Shown here: piece after piece, positions 13,445 to 25,982 of the stretch
How the letters are laid out: each line of letters starts with the position of its first letter
Position numbering within the stretch: position 1 is the stretch's first letter
Assembly (NCBI GenBank): GCA_002633005.1
Contig: NMRA01000180.1
Coordinates: 517,444-581,443 of the forward strand
Direction: 5' to 3'
Source of the DNA: Phoronis australis
Lineage: Eukaryota > Phoronida > Phoronidae
Length of the DNA: 64,000 nucleotides
Made by a program: the position numbers and the translations under genes
The notes under the pieces: model-generated
Told to the model about the DNA's origin: nothing
Database searches by the model: none
Seen by the model: the letters and a program-made list of their open reading frames with translations, nothing else

Positions 13445-13745
13445 GTTTTTGAAAAGTTGTTTAATGTTATTCTGAAATACAGTTAAAATGGCAGTTTCTC
13501 CAGATGTCATGGAAACGAAACTGCTGACAGACTTTTTCATTTGGTTCAGGTTAAAGGCCTTTGCACATACAATGTCGCTGTGTGAAGTTTTTGAAGTTGT
13601 TTAATGTTATTCCTGAATACAATTAAAACAGCAGTTTCTCCAGATGTCATGGAAACAAACGGCAGTTTCTCCAGATGTCATGGAAACAAAACTGCTAAAA
13701 GTCTTTTTCCTTTGGTCCAGGAAAGTGCTTTGCAATAACAATGTC
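13445..13745 (+). repeat. Tandem duplication of about 140 bp with a nested short repeat
   Basis: Two copies start with GTTGTTTAATGTTATT at 13456 and 13596. The 25-bp word whose core is TTTCTCCAGATGTCATGGAA occurs three times (13492-13516, 13632-13656, 13663-13687), so copy 2 has a further internal duplication. Nothing coding is seen. Confidence 0.8.
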
Positions 13746-14192
13746 AATGCTATCTTATGTTAATTACCTACTTCATAAACACCTGAATTGTGAAATACCA
13801 AATGGTCTTGGTAAAGTAAGGGACTGGAAGAGATCAGCAGGAAGTGTGACAGAGGGTTGGGGGAAGCGTTTTATTTACACCGAGGTATAATAAAATACAC
13901 AACTTTGGTTATTTAGAAGAGTTTCTAGAAGTACACAAGACAAATCCTACACTAACATTTGGGGTTTTGTTACTCCAGTAAGGGGAACCTAAGCCAGACA
14001 GTGACTAACCCGTCCTAATCAATTTACAGCATAATGCTTGTGCCTTACTCTCAATTCCGAAGAAAACCTATTCACTATTTTTCTTTTAATGCATCGATTT
14101 TAAAGTCAAAGAGGCTACTATATTTTACTTTTCAATTTTAAAAACAGTCATGTTGGCCATTTGCCTTACTTATTGTTCATTTCTTGACTGAA

Positions 14193-14262
14193 ACTCAAAC
14201 CCAGGTCTCCCAATTGTGCCTAAGTGCACGCGCAGCAAGGGTACTAGTTCAGTGAAAAAAAA
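14193..14262 (-). repeat. tRNA-derived (SINE-like) segment
   Basis: On the minus strand, an A-box-like ACTAGTACCCTTGCTGC is followed about 40 nt later by a B-box-like GACCTGGGTTTGAGTTTC. It cannot fold into a complete cloverleaf that I can draw, so I call it a SINE head or tRNA pseudogene. Confidence 0.35.
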
Positions 14263-17200
14263 TATGTCCATCCAATATCAGTCAACAATTTCCTCACCTG
14301 ACATGTAACACAAAAATAACCCATAGGTTGGGAAGCAAATGCTCAAATAATCTCGGCTGAACAAAGACTAGGAACATATCCCAGAGAGGACAAACCCCAG
14401 GGGCTCAACTAAAACCCTTTGAAGAGGTATACCAGAAATGCTCCTCAGAAGGGTGTCTTTTTATGACAACGTAAAAGCCCTCAGGTGTGAAACGTTTCAA
14501 CAAATATCTCACCCAAAAAAGGATTCATTATTGAAAAAACAATTGACTGAGTTGTAATATGCATTGCATGTAGGTATCCCAAAAAGGAACACATTCATGA
14601 TTTCTTTTTAAAAATGCAAACCAATGTTACGCTTCCTCGGCCTATAAGGCCTAATGAATTCCCAGAAAAATTTAGTACAAATACTAACAAAATCATTCAT
14701 TGTTATTTTTCAATTCATGAGCAGATTCCAAAGGATTTCTACTTTTGGCTCCTGAACCCCGATTATGAAGTAAAACAACTGAACAAGGATTACAAGCTAA
14801 CAGATGTTTTAACATAACCTCCTGAGGGGTATAAAAATAAAAATCAATATATCAACGTCACTAAAACCGAACAATGAAAAGTGGAAGTTCAATTTTGAAG
14901 TTTAAGTAACTTATTAAAATTAAATTTTGTAAAATTTCAGATAAGTTTATTTAGCAAGTGAATTTTTATTGAAGATCAAAAAGTACACGGCATGAGGCTA
15001 AACTAATTATAGACAGTAATTGATTGACTGGCTAGCAAAAGTTTCAGTAACCTTATAGATCATGAACCCAGCAATTAAAACAATTTTTTAATAGATGTTG
15101 GTATATATGCAATAAAAAATCAAGTGAGCTACAACTTCAATGTAAAACCAGACTCAAAATGTTTTTAAATCACCATGCAGAGTATATTAGCAGGTCTAAA
15201 TCTCACAAAAAAGTATTCACAATGCGGCTCATTGTTTTTCTTGATTTCAATCTTAAAAACAATTGAAATGAACTACAACAGCCAAATAACCAAATGAAGC
15301 CTAAAATTCTTTGAGTGTTAACACAAGAAATGCAGCGCAGTCTCAAAATACATCATTGACATAAACTTGGAAGATCTAGATTGTCATTCATGGAAGTCTA
15401 CCCATGTCAACCACAGCAGTTTGTTAGTTTGGAAAATCACATTGATGTGCAAAACATGAAGGTGATGTCACCATAGAAACGCTGCACAAATCAAGACCTA
15501 ATTTCAGTAATTGGCTGTCAGTGCCATCCGCCTCAATTCCTATTTCCATAAATGAGATGTCACAAATTTCAGAGAATCAGTGATAAACAAGTAAGCAGTA
15601 TTCCTGATTAGAACTCTCAGCCAATCAATGAGTATGTGCAATGTGCCACAAGGTCACCTCAGAGACACACATTTGTACCTCGAGTACCCTATGCTTGGTT
15701 TACCACAATTCCCAGAGAAAAATCCACGTACATTTTGGGGCTGCAAACCCCAACCATCAGCTAAATAATGTCAGTCCTGAACAGTTGGAGTAAGCATGAA
15801 TCTCAAAACTTTAGTGACACATCCCCAGGTCAGGTGTACTCTGGTCAGTAGGTTCAGTCTCAGCTCATGGACACACCAGGTTTTACAAATGCTCTGTGGA
15901 ATGCTTACATGAAATTCCTATTTATCACATTAACACAAGGAGGGCCACCCAACACAACAAACCCCTCTACTATCCCTCCATGAAAACCAAGAGTACTAAC
16001 TGAAGGTACAATTGAAAGGTGTATTCATTTCAGAAGGCTTCAAAACTGTTGTAGTCACTCAAGAATAGTTTGTTAGAAAGGTGATCTACTTGTTTACATG
16101 ACATTCAAATCAATAACCTGCACAGCTGTGAACTGCCTGTAATATTAAGTGCATGTTGATCACATCACTGCTGCAACAAAGTGACATTTGTCATAGGGCT
16201 GACAGGGGTAGAGCACTGAAAGGGGAAGCAAAGGTCCCCAGTTGTGAAATTGGGTGTACCCCTCACTAATGCCACCAGAAAAATATTTGATGGATGCCCT
16301 CCCTCCCTCCCTCCCCCCCCCACAAAGAAAGGCTTCCTACTACAAAGTAAGTGTGCAATAGTAGGTTTCCATACTGACCTTTCTTATATGTAATTTTAAA
16401 ATATATGCGAGGCAGAATGATGTTTGATAGAATGAATTCTTACACCTAAACCGAAAAATAATACATACGGTAATGCATCTTATCATATTCGTAATACTGA
16501 AAACTGCATAAATCAAGTTGATCATATAGTAAAAGTGTCTGCCAGTAAAGTTTTATGTCTGAAGCAATCTAACGGATAACTGAAAGTTTATTTTTTATTT
16601 TTTTCAAAAACTTAAATAGCACAGAATAAAACAATGATTTATCATTTTCAAGTTGTCTGCCATAGACACTGTTTTCGAGACACATCATAAAAATATTAGG
16701 TTTTGAAAATTAAAAAATGCAATTTTGGCAATATTTTCTGAATTTAGTGAGCAGAGTTTCACCACAAGACCAAAGTAGCAAAGTTGACTCTGTTCTATAA
16801 CCCCAACTCTTCTTGAGATCGGCACTCATCATTGAGACTAAAAAACATCCACCCACATTTGAGTTTCAATAAAGGTCGCGGGTGTTTCTTGAAAAAGCTG
16901 CACAAAGGGATGTAAACAAAAGTAGGCAAGGTTTGTCGAGTAACAAAGAAACAAACAAATCCCATATCACTTTCACTCATCTGGGATGATTTTCTTTTTT
17001 GAAAAAGTCAGCAATCAAGACAAAACACCGTGCCACCGACTTAACTTTCCAAGGAAAGACTGGAACAAATCACGCTGCTTGCTTTTTGGCTTAATCTTTA
17101 TTTTTGCTGAGAAATTTGACAAATTCCACTGGATAAACAGGTAAATTACCATACCCTTAATTTTGGTCTACGGTATGCACACAACACACATGAGAACTGC

Positions 17201-17778
17201 AGTGAAACTAATTTTGAAATCAAATACTTAACACTTAATCTTCTTATGTCACAAATCGATATAAAACCTAAATGCGGAAACCTTTAAAAGTAGACTGCTG
17301 CTTTTTATCCTAGAAAGTTCAACTTGTGTTGAAAACAGTCACAAAATCTAGAATGCAAGCAAATCAGAAATTCCATCTTAAATGTGTACATCCGCACCAA
17401 TTTTGAACAAAAGAATTTGTGCCGCAGTTGATTATTTTCACAGCAAGGACTTCTGATGTGGTAAATAAATTCCACAATTTCTTTTCAAATATTGTATGAT
17501 GGCAGCTAAGGCACTGAGCTTGAAATTTACAAAACAACTAGGATAACACCTCACTAATTTAGGAAACAATATGGCTGACAAATTGAATTTCATTTTTTTA
17601 ATAAAAGGTAAGTATAGCACCAAATAAATGCTGCATGATTTATAAAGATGTATACTATACCCACTACTAGACAATGATTCTGAGAAAATGTTGGCGTTCA
17701 TAATAATTTAAACTTAAGAATCTTTGAAAAATGAAAAATTACATTTTGTACCCAAGACAGTGTCCTAACTAAATTATC

Positions 17779-17907
17779 ATGAGAGTTGCGTATGCACCAT
17801 ATCTGGGGAACGTCGCAGCTCAGAAAATGAGGTACAGTGATGATGCCCAAGCTAGACGCGGCATCGAGAAATTGCAAAAACTTGATTCTCTTGATAAATT
17901 CAGGTAG
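17779..17907 (+). CDS. Unrecognised 42-codon ORF or first coding exon
   Basis: An ATG at 17779, with an in-frame TAA three codons earlier, opens 42 codons ending in TAG at 17905-17907. The product begins MRVAYAPYLGNVAAQKMRYS. It continues with a charged stretch (DDAQARRGIEKLQKL) that looks like an amphipathic helix and unlike the surrounding AT-rich noise. A plausible splice donor, CAG|GTAGAT, sits at 17903/17904 just before the stop, so this could be the first coding exon of an unannotated plus-strand gene. I do not recognise the protein and found no downstream exon. A chance ORF of this size is possible. Confidence 0.35.
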   Translation: MRVAYAPYLGNVAAQKMRYSDDAQARRGIEKLQKLDSLDKFR

Positions 17908-17929
17908 ATTTAGTTTTATGAAGTCAAAC

Positions 17930-18095
17930 AGGGGTGGATCCAGGATTTTGAGTTAGGGGGAGGGGCAAGGCAGAGTATTAGCCAGGATTTTGTCCATCAA
18001 CAATTCGCACCCCCCGATCTGCAAAATGAAATCTGAGAGAATTTTAGGGGGGGCATTGCCCCTTTCCCCCCTCCCTCCTTAAATCGGCCACTGTC
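17930..18095. repeat. G-rich repeat with GTGGATCC/GGCCAC ends
   Basis: Starts GGGGTGGATCCAGGATTTTG and ends TTAAATCGGCCACTG, with GGGGG and CCCCC runs between. A similar end word, GTGGATCTGCCACTGG, closes a C-rich segment at about 43572-43696 in a CCDC40 intron. I infer a dispersed non-autonomous element family. Ends are approximate. Confidence 0.4.
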
Positions 18096-18286
18096 AAAAA
18101 TATGACAATTGAAAGAGCTCACCAACTGCAAGTTAGACATAAACAACGTAGTATAAGACATTGTGGTTGATTATAATTAAAAACAGAATATTGTGTTTTA
18201 TATATCATCGGTGCATACTATAGCTACCTGAAAATTTGTTAGCCATACATGTGCCGCTTGAAAAACAGGAGGCACCAATTATTACA

Positions 18287-18600
18287 CACCAGAGCCTTAA
18301 CTAAATCTATATTTGAAAAATTGGAATTTGCATGCACTGTAAAACAAGTGATCCTAACTGTAATATTTTATACTTGTAGCGATTTTGGCAATAGTCTGAT
18401 ATAACGTACCGTATTTTGAGAACCAGTTTGATGCTCAATATTCAGTGGAGAAAACTCAGTGGTTCCCAAAAATCGGGCACGTTATATCAGACTATTGCCA
18501 AAATTGCTACCAATATAAAATATTACAGTTAGGATCACTTGTTTTACAGCGGATGCAACTTCCAATTTTTCAAATATAGATGAGTTAATAGGCTTTGGTG
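18287..18600. repeat. Near-perfect 314-bp palindrome (foldback element)
   Basis: The left arm (18287-18407) and right arm (18479-18600) are reverse complements over about 120 bp with only a few mismatches. Shared words include CTATATTTGAAAAATTGGAA, TGTAAAACAAGTGATCCTAA and GGCAATAGTCTGATATAACG. Pairing continues weakly into the 71-bp spacer (GAGAACCA versus GGGAACCA), leaving a loop of about 35 nt. No open frame of note. It is either a foldback MITE or a locus whose transcript forms a long hairpin. Confidence 0.85.
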
Positions 18601-20858
18601 CTGCGATTTTAAAGCGTGCAAAGTTGATCCTGATGACTTTATTGCGTAGCTCTGACCACGATGTTCATTCCACTTGCAATGAATTTGAGCTCATGGGGTA
18701 TGGATTTGATACTGTTACAAAACACTGTTGTCGAGGACGTTGACTACAACCAATATGGATTTTGAGTGACGGCTTAACTGACCATTTAGAACGCAGCATT
18801 ATTGGCAAACCTTCGTTTCCAAGCCGCCATTTTACCCGACAAACAACATGTTGCTGAGTAAAACTTATTGTTTGTTACTCGACATTACGCAAGGGGGCGG
18901 AGCTTGCGATAGGTCAATTGTTGTTATGCAAATCACCACAGTTGGGCATTGTAGATGGAAGGGCTGGTGACGATGAGGGTTTGTGTTGCACAACATGTGT
19001 AATGCAAATAATGGTCACCATGTCATTGCGTCAGAGCCCTTGTTACTGGAGTTTACAAATTTTGTAGTTGGGTAAAGGTAGATTCGGATCATTATCAACT
19101 CGAGTTCAAGCGCTGTTCCCAGTGGTATCAATCAAGATAGTAATATTATTGATCAAGTCGGAAATAAAATCAAAAAAGTTAAAATGGAAAGACATTCTTA
19201 GAGTGCAATGTATAGGAGAATTGAGTTCTACTTTAGAAATGGCAGTTATCTGCTACCATATGAAAACTGCTGTTAAATGGTAACAAAATAGAGGTAATAT
19301 TAAATTACAGTTACTTTGGTATTCAATTTAATGTCAAAGGTATCTGGACATGATCAAAAGAACCTGGGAGAAAAACCTTGCAAAGTATTATTTATGTCCG
19401 ACATATGTCCCGAAAATGGTAGATGCGTCGCAAGCTTCGTTTTCAGAGCTAAAAAAAGGAGACCGTATATAGATGAAATAAAGGTCATGTTATGACAGCA
19501 TAACGGTACAGAAATATGAGTGCAAAGTAATAAAAAACATAAAATATTAATCTCTGGAAAGATTAGCAATAAAAAGTACCACAAGAGATGTTTTAAGACA
19601 CCTCATGCCCATGAAAAGATATTCTCAGAGTGCAATGTATAGGAGAATTGAGTTCTATTTTTTGTTCAGTTATCGACCTTGGCCAGAATCAGATGTATTT
19701 AATCCAGTTTAATGTCAATAGCGTGCAGAAGTAAGGGTACCGTGTATTCTCAAAGGGTGTGCATTTGTTGCAACTTAAATGTTCAAAATGAAATTCATTT
19801 TTATTGGTGTGTTCTTTATGTAACGATCTTGGCCACAAATACTTACCTCCAGTATCATAAAGATAGTCTACCGCACATTTTGTAAATATAATGAAAACAA
19901 ACAATATAAAAGAATTAAAAAACCTGTGTAAATTTTTATCAAAATCTAAAGAAAGCTCAAATATGTTGTGAATGATGTAAGATGTGTGCGGATTTGCACG
20001 TAAATGCTTATATTTTATGCTTTACAATATGGGCCATTGGTCTTATTACCTGAAATAAATTGACCGAAATTATCTATTTCAGAGTCTGACAATATGTTGC
20101 AAAATGTTCAATAACTGAGAATCCAATAATAACTATCTAATGGCCTTCTGACGTCAATGCACTTTCATAAAGAAATCAGAACCCCTCGGGCAAGTTTGTT
20201 CATAACAAATATGCAGAGAATATATTTAGTATTTCTCTCAGAGCACTTCTCTGGCATTGAGGATATTGGAATCAACTCATAGTGTGGCCCTGTCTATGTT
20301 TTGAAATTATGAAATTTCATTTTGTATTAATGGTTCCTTGATAGAGAGAAGGACCCAGATGACAGCAAAATTGAAATTCTGGATCCCTTCATATTTAGGC
20401 CCCTTCTCAAAAGTAGGTTCGTAGATGCTATGTATGGTCACATATACTAGTTTTTTAATGGTATTAATATCCTTTGACGTTAAGGGTCCATACTTGGAAT
20501 GAACCCCAATGATGTAATCTATTGCTAATCCTTTTATGTTTTTGAGAAATCATGCACCTTCTTATGTTAAGGCCAAGACCACCTCTTTGAGGGTTTCCCA
20601 ATGAGGAAATCTTACATTTTTTTACTTGAAGGAAGGTCACCTCTTGGAGGGTCCCAGGTGACAGAATCAACTGACACTGAGTTTTCTTTTTTTTTGTAAA
20701 AACACACATCTTTTTATATGAAGGGAGGCTAGGTAATGGTAACAATAACTTGTCACTCTTTTCCAGTTTTTTTTTTAAATAATACATGGTACACTTTCAC
20801 CACTTTAGGACAAAATATGGCAGACAAATGATTTTTTCCATCTGTTTTGTCAGATAAG
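18601..20858. other. Intergenic, no gene supported
   Basis: Contains a direct repeat with the core GTGCAATGTATAGGAGAATT at 19194-19230 and again at 19621-19657. A decayed, C/T-rich, loosely repetitive stretch at about 20330-20720 repeats variants of GGGTCC and AGGTCACCTC. I see no exon I can support. Confidence 0.5.
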
Positions 20859-23800
20859 TTACGTATAGAAGAAAATAACGAGGAAAACGGTAAAGACCAC
20901 AGAGACCTGACGAATGGTGTTCAACGGAATGTACTGAACTGATCCACTGTTGCACCAGTCATCATGTAGCAGACCACCGCAAATCGGCTCACCTAGAACT
21001 GCAAGACAACACACTGAGGAAATTTTGGCAAGGATGCAATTTATGAGAGAAGGAAGCAGAAATATGAAGTCCAGTTATTAAAAGCAGAAAAGGTCGCTTG
21101 GCATTACTTTTGATGCCATAGCTATACTACAAGATAATGTCATGCTTTTTTCGTTTAAACATAGGTATGTGGAGACAATATGACTGAATCTAATTAATAC
21201 ATGCTAGTGTTATAGTCAGCCTCTTCTACCTGACACATTGTTGGCTTTTTGTGACATAGATCATAGGTCAAATATTCTTATTTTGAAAATGTTATAATTA
21301 TGCATTCATCAGAGGAAAATTATGAATTAGTAAAGCTCCAGTTTAAATCAAGTTGACATCCATGAGCATGTCTCCAGAAAGAGACTAAAAATTCCTTCCT
21401 GCAGAAAATTTGAAACCCCTGGTGGCGTTATTATTAAGTTCTTGCCTATTGATTTTTGATTTGCTCAGCCTAAAACCTGCAAGGGATTGTGTTTCTGATT
21501 TATGTTTTGTGTATCTACTGTTAGGCCCTCACCTACTTAAAAGTGACAGTATTGTTGGGGAGCCTTAAGACCCATCTGATGCGCCCTCTTGTGTAGAGTT
21601 TGGTACAGGAACCTAATCAGCCTATTATTATGGTCCACCAAGCCTAATTCAAATAAAAGAATAGCACCTGCTCAGCATGAATTTCTTTTTTAGTCTATTA
21701 TAGTCAACTGATTTTTCTCAATCAAAGAGTGACAATTTTAATGACAGGTTCATATTTTATAGACTGCAGGGACAAAAATGGCGGCCTGCACTACCTGTAA
21801 ATTCTTTTGTTTAACTGTGCTACCACCAACAATCTTTTTTCCGTAATCCCCATACCTAAAAAGAAATCAGTCATCAGGTAACTAGCTATTCAAATCCAAA
21901 CAGTTAAGACTATTGAGAAATGAAAATTAGTACCTCCTGCGAGAATCTTCTGAAAATGGCGATTAGAGTGAGAGTGAAAATGGTGATGACAGTGGGGCAT
22001 TTGCAAATTTGGGACGACCTGGGCGAAATGTTTGGTGACCTTGCCGTGTCGCATAGTTTAGTGAAGTTGATCTTATTTATGCTCCTCAATAATTCTTATA
22101 TTCACTACATGCATCGATTACGACTACTCAATTGACTAAGGTAACAGAGTAAGCAATCAAAGGGCAAGAAAGTTGATAGTTGTGAATGATTATAGGATCT
22201 GCAACCCACATGTTCATGTTTTACCAATTGATCAAATGAATTATGATAGACATAAAATATAATTTCAAACAGAACTCCACAGGTGGTTTGCTGATTTCAT
22301 TTCTCAAAACAGATGTCATAAAGTAATTCCTGTCCAATCTTAAGAAGCACTTGGCTGATACAAATGCAATAAGACAGTATTTCTTCTCTACTTCATAGAT
22401 TAATAATTCCGTGAAGTTCTACCTCACTTATCACACCTGCATTTTTCTCCAAAGTTCACATTGCCAAATTATTTTTCTAATAATTTAGGTCACACTGCAT
22501 CATATGTGTGAAAATTATTAGTGGTCAATTTTGCACCTATTAATAGAATTGCTGGATGTATAATGCAGGGTGAAATTTTCCTCAGTCAGACAGTCAATGC
22601 TGTATGCTTCTAATTGTGCATTGACGACATTCAGTGTCGACAACAATGCAATGCAGGGTCCTCATTAATAGCTGAGGGGAAAGGTGCCTGTGCTTTCTGA
22701 CTGAGAGAAGTTTTTGAGTGAGTGAGGGTACCGGCACCAGTCGCTGTTTGAACGACTGTGTGAGTTGAAAGTTATTCCAAAGAACGATTCCCAGGGCCAA
22801 TTATTCCTGAACAGGCTGACAGTACTGGTAGATATTAACTCCAAAGCACTGCACTTTACAAAGAGAAGGTGTGAGATACTGCACAAATGATCCACTTAGG
22901 CACTAAGTATAGACAGACTCAATTTACCTCAGTAACTGAGTTTGTGTATTTTGCTGACTGGTAGTCGTTAACCAAAAATTATATACGGCTGCTTTACTAG
23001 AAGGAGCACATTCATTTTTGGAAGTTTTTTTTTCTAATACCATATCTCACAAGTGTGACTTTTTTCATTTTGGATGTTTTTACTCCGATCACGGCATGGA
23101 AATGTTGCGTATTAACTCGAGCAAATTTTATGTACATTTTCTACTCAAGATTGAATTCCACAATTTACAGAAATCAAAATGTCTTGATCCTCCATCTCAG
23201 TTGAAGTACAAACGATGGTGAGAGTTGTGGCAAAAAGAAGTACCTGTAGTGCCTTGAATATAATCATCTCAGCAGAAACAAATAACCCAGTCCAAATAGG
23301 CTGACCACAGTTTAACTTATAGTTTATGACACTCTTATGCTGAGCAGGCAATGTACCATGAATTAAGGTGCCAGTCTTGTCTTGGCTTAAAAACTACAAC
23401 ATCCTGCATCCAATGCTTGATAAAACAAACATTTCATTACCTGGCTTACCAATTCTTTACACCAATAAGCTCAGTTACCTTTCAAAAAGATTAGCCACTC
23501 CAGCATTATTTGAAATTTGTCTTCAAATGACAGTGTATCTGCAACGTGGGATTAGGAAGTACTCCACTCTCTACATTGGCATCAGTGTTGTGGTGGTTTC
23601 CCAAAATGCTTTTCCCAGCACAAAATTAATAAGGTTGACTAAAAACAAAGGAAAGCTCATAATATCTAGATTTTTGCTTAAGTTTACTTGTCACACAGCT
23701 ATTATGGTCCCTGTCACTGCAGGCTCTGGCCCATTAGCCCCACCTATTCACAGATGTCAGCACAGCAGGATCTGAAGCAAACACCTAGCTTACTACTTCC

Positions 23801-25982
23801 TCATCGTCACCTGAACTCGCTCGTCAAGTTCAATTTCATCACTTTCATCAGACAAAATCACAGTTGTTCACGCTAATGAAGCTCTGGAGTTCCTTGCAAT
23901 AAACTAATAAACACTAATGTCGTCATGCGCTTAATTGAGAGAACTGAGACTCTAATCACCAATAAAGTGATTCAGCAAGTGCATCTGGTATAACAAAAGT
24001 TTAAGTTATGATGAATAACAAAATAACTGGAGGTATGCCAATTCAGACATGGTAAGATATTTGCTTTTCTCAACACCAAAAACCCAGCATTTGTACTTCG
24101 AATCCCGCAGACCTCCGTCCCAGATGGAAAATTTAAGGATATTCATCCATTTAGAGAGTGGAAAGAACTGGGAAAAAAGGGCACATTCCGTTCAAAAGTT
24201 ATCCTTTTTTAGGGTTTTATTCCAAAAATGTCACCTTTTTACAACAGTTTAATTCCATAATGCTTAAACTTTCCACAGGAATTCTTGGGCAACTGAATTG
24301 AGATTTATCTTGAAACTGACAGTAAAGGAAAAAATACCATGTTGTCAAAAGAGAGTGCATCTTTTGCAACCAAAAGTTTTTAAAATACAGACAATATCAA
24401 CAACCGTTCTGTAGATTTGTGTTGTTGAATAAAGAAAGCTTTTGTGGAGTTTTGAATTCCTGAAGCAAACACTCAAGTAGGGAATTAAGTCAAATGCACC
24501 TTTCACAAGGAATTGCTCCAGAAAAAAGGCAGCTTTTCACATGGAAACTGGTTGCAAACAGTACCTTTTTGAGTAGCACATCCCCTTTACCTTTTCTATT
24601 GAAGTACCCCCCCGGAATAAGTAATTATTCAGTTGTAAAAGACTGAGTTTCTAAAGACCCTCATCAGTCTAAACAGGATGGGCATCACTTCAACATTAAA
24701 ACAGTCATTAAAATAATTAAGCCCTGTTGCAAGACATTTGAAATGAACAGCCAGCATAACCATCAAAACAGCCAGTGATGTACAGTTCAAGGAACTCGGC
24801 TTATATCCGTCAGCTGTACACTTCCAACTAAAAAATAAAATGACTGAATGGCGTGTTAGGGATCATGAGTTATGGTTTACTCTACATTATTACTGCATTA
24901 CCTCGGCCATCATTTAGTAAGCCCTTGAATGTTTTTGTCTAAGTGAATCTTGACACAGATGTGAGAAATCCTTCAACATTTAATTCTCACACACAGTGCA
25001 TAGAAAAAGCGTTGAGAAAAAATGACCCAGATTTCTGTCATGACAGCTGGCCAAAAATCAATTCATCACAGTAGCCTTTCCTTATGACCAAGAATGACCG
25101 GGGAATTAAAGTTATCTAGAGAATTTACCCTAAAGCATTCTTCACAACATAAGAGATAAATAGAATTTCATTGCTATCAAACATCTTTAACTGAGAAATT
25201 CTTAGTTTATTACTAGGTCAGTGTGTACTGTAAACAACATTTGGCGGAAGTCTTCTTGCTATGCAGCAAAGTATAAACCAGTCTGTGAAAATAGACAGGG
25301 AATTTTGGCAACCTGTTTTCTGGTCAATAAGTGAAAATTGCTATAAGGTTGTTTTCTTGCCTGATCAATTGTAACAAAGGCTTCAGGACAATTTCAAATG
25401 TTTGCTAAGCATTAATTTTTCGAGCAAAATGAAACGGAATCCGGAATCCGTCAGACTGGGAAACTAGTTTGAACAAAGTACGCTCAAAAAATTCAAAGGA
25501 TGACCATTTGAATTGAACCTTGAAATAGATTTAAAAAGTTAATAAAGCTATTATGTATCACAAGAGCAAAAGTAAGATAACAAATACGAAACGAAATTTC
25601 GCGAAGTTTCATTCGTAGACTATTATTTTTCATAGGTCTACTCTCAACAATCAGTCGGCTTTTTAGCACTGATTCAACATCACGTGTAAAGCAGTGATTT
25701 CACATCATTGTCTTGTGATAACTGTTTGCTCTTTGGACAGGAGCAAAGAAAAGATCAGTATTGCAACAACTGCTTATTTTTCACTTAGGGCCTATCCCCG
25801 ATATTCATAACTCAGTGAAGACAGACCACGGGCGGCGTTGGCGTGAGCACCTGCTCAAATCGCCCGAGTTCAGACTTGTGTGTTGTTTTCTACAATGTTT
25901 ACAACTCAACCACAAGAAATGCTGTCCAACATATTACTAAAACAACTGACCTGTCGACAGACGTTGGACCTACACTGCTCAT
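20859..25982 (-). other. Weak candidate for a short-exon minus-strand gene
   Basis: Four segments have acceptable splice borders and protein-like content but do not yet make one consistent frame. 25903-25982: an ATG with an upstream in-frame stop opens MSSVGPTSVDRSVVLVICWT, a signal-anchor-like start. 23244-23339: 32 codons including LNCGQPIWTGLFV, faintly like tetraspan proteins, with a good acceptor and a CAG|GTACTT donor. 21795-21855: a 61-nt segment with a strong acceptor. 20859-20998: an acceptor then LGEPICGGLLHDDWCNSG, ending in a hydrophobic tail (VVFTVFLVIFFYT) and a stop. The phases at 21795 and 20998 do not join, so an exon is missing or some segments are chance. Function unknown. 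Confidence 0.2.

Larger units (their letters stand above)
9596..17778. other. Intergenic region or long 5' intron of the MFS gene, no gene supported
   Basis: About 8 kb of AT-rich DNA in which I find no exon that I can support on either strand. It contains the two tandem duplications, the short inverted repeat, the poly-C tract and the tRNA-like segment listed separately, plus a CCCTCCCTCCCTCCC run near 16300-16320. If the untranslated first exon of the MFS gene lies to the right, this stretch would be its first intron. The open frame at 13090-13452 overlaps a tandem duplication zone and has no protein-like composition. Confidence 0.5.

Noticed and set aside
13090-13452. 120-codon plus-strand ORF
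   Set aside because: No family resemblance. It ends at the start of a tandem duplication and has no start context or conserved feature.
23368-23775. 135-codon plus-strand ORF
   Set aside because: No recognisable motif, AT-rich codons and no splice support. Considered a chance frame.
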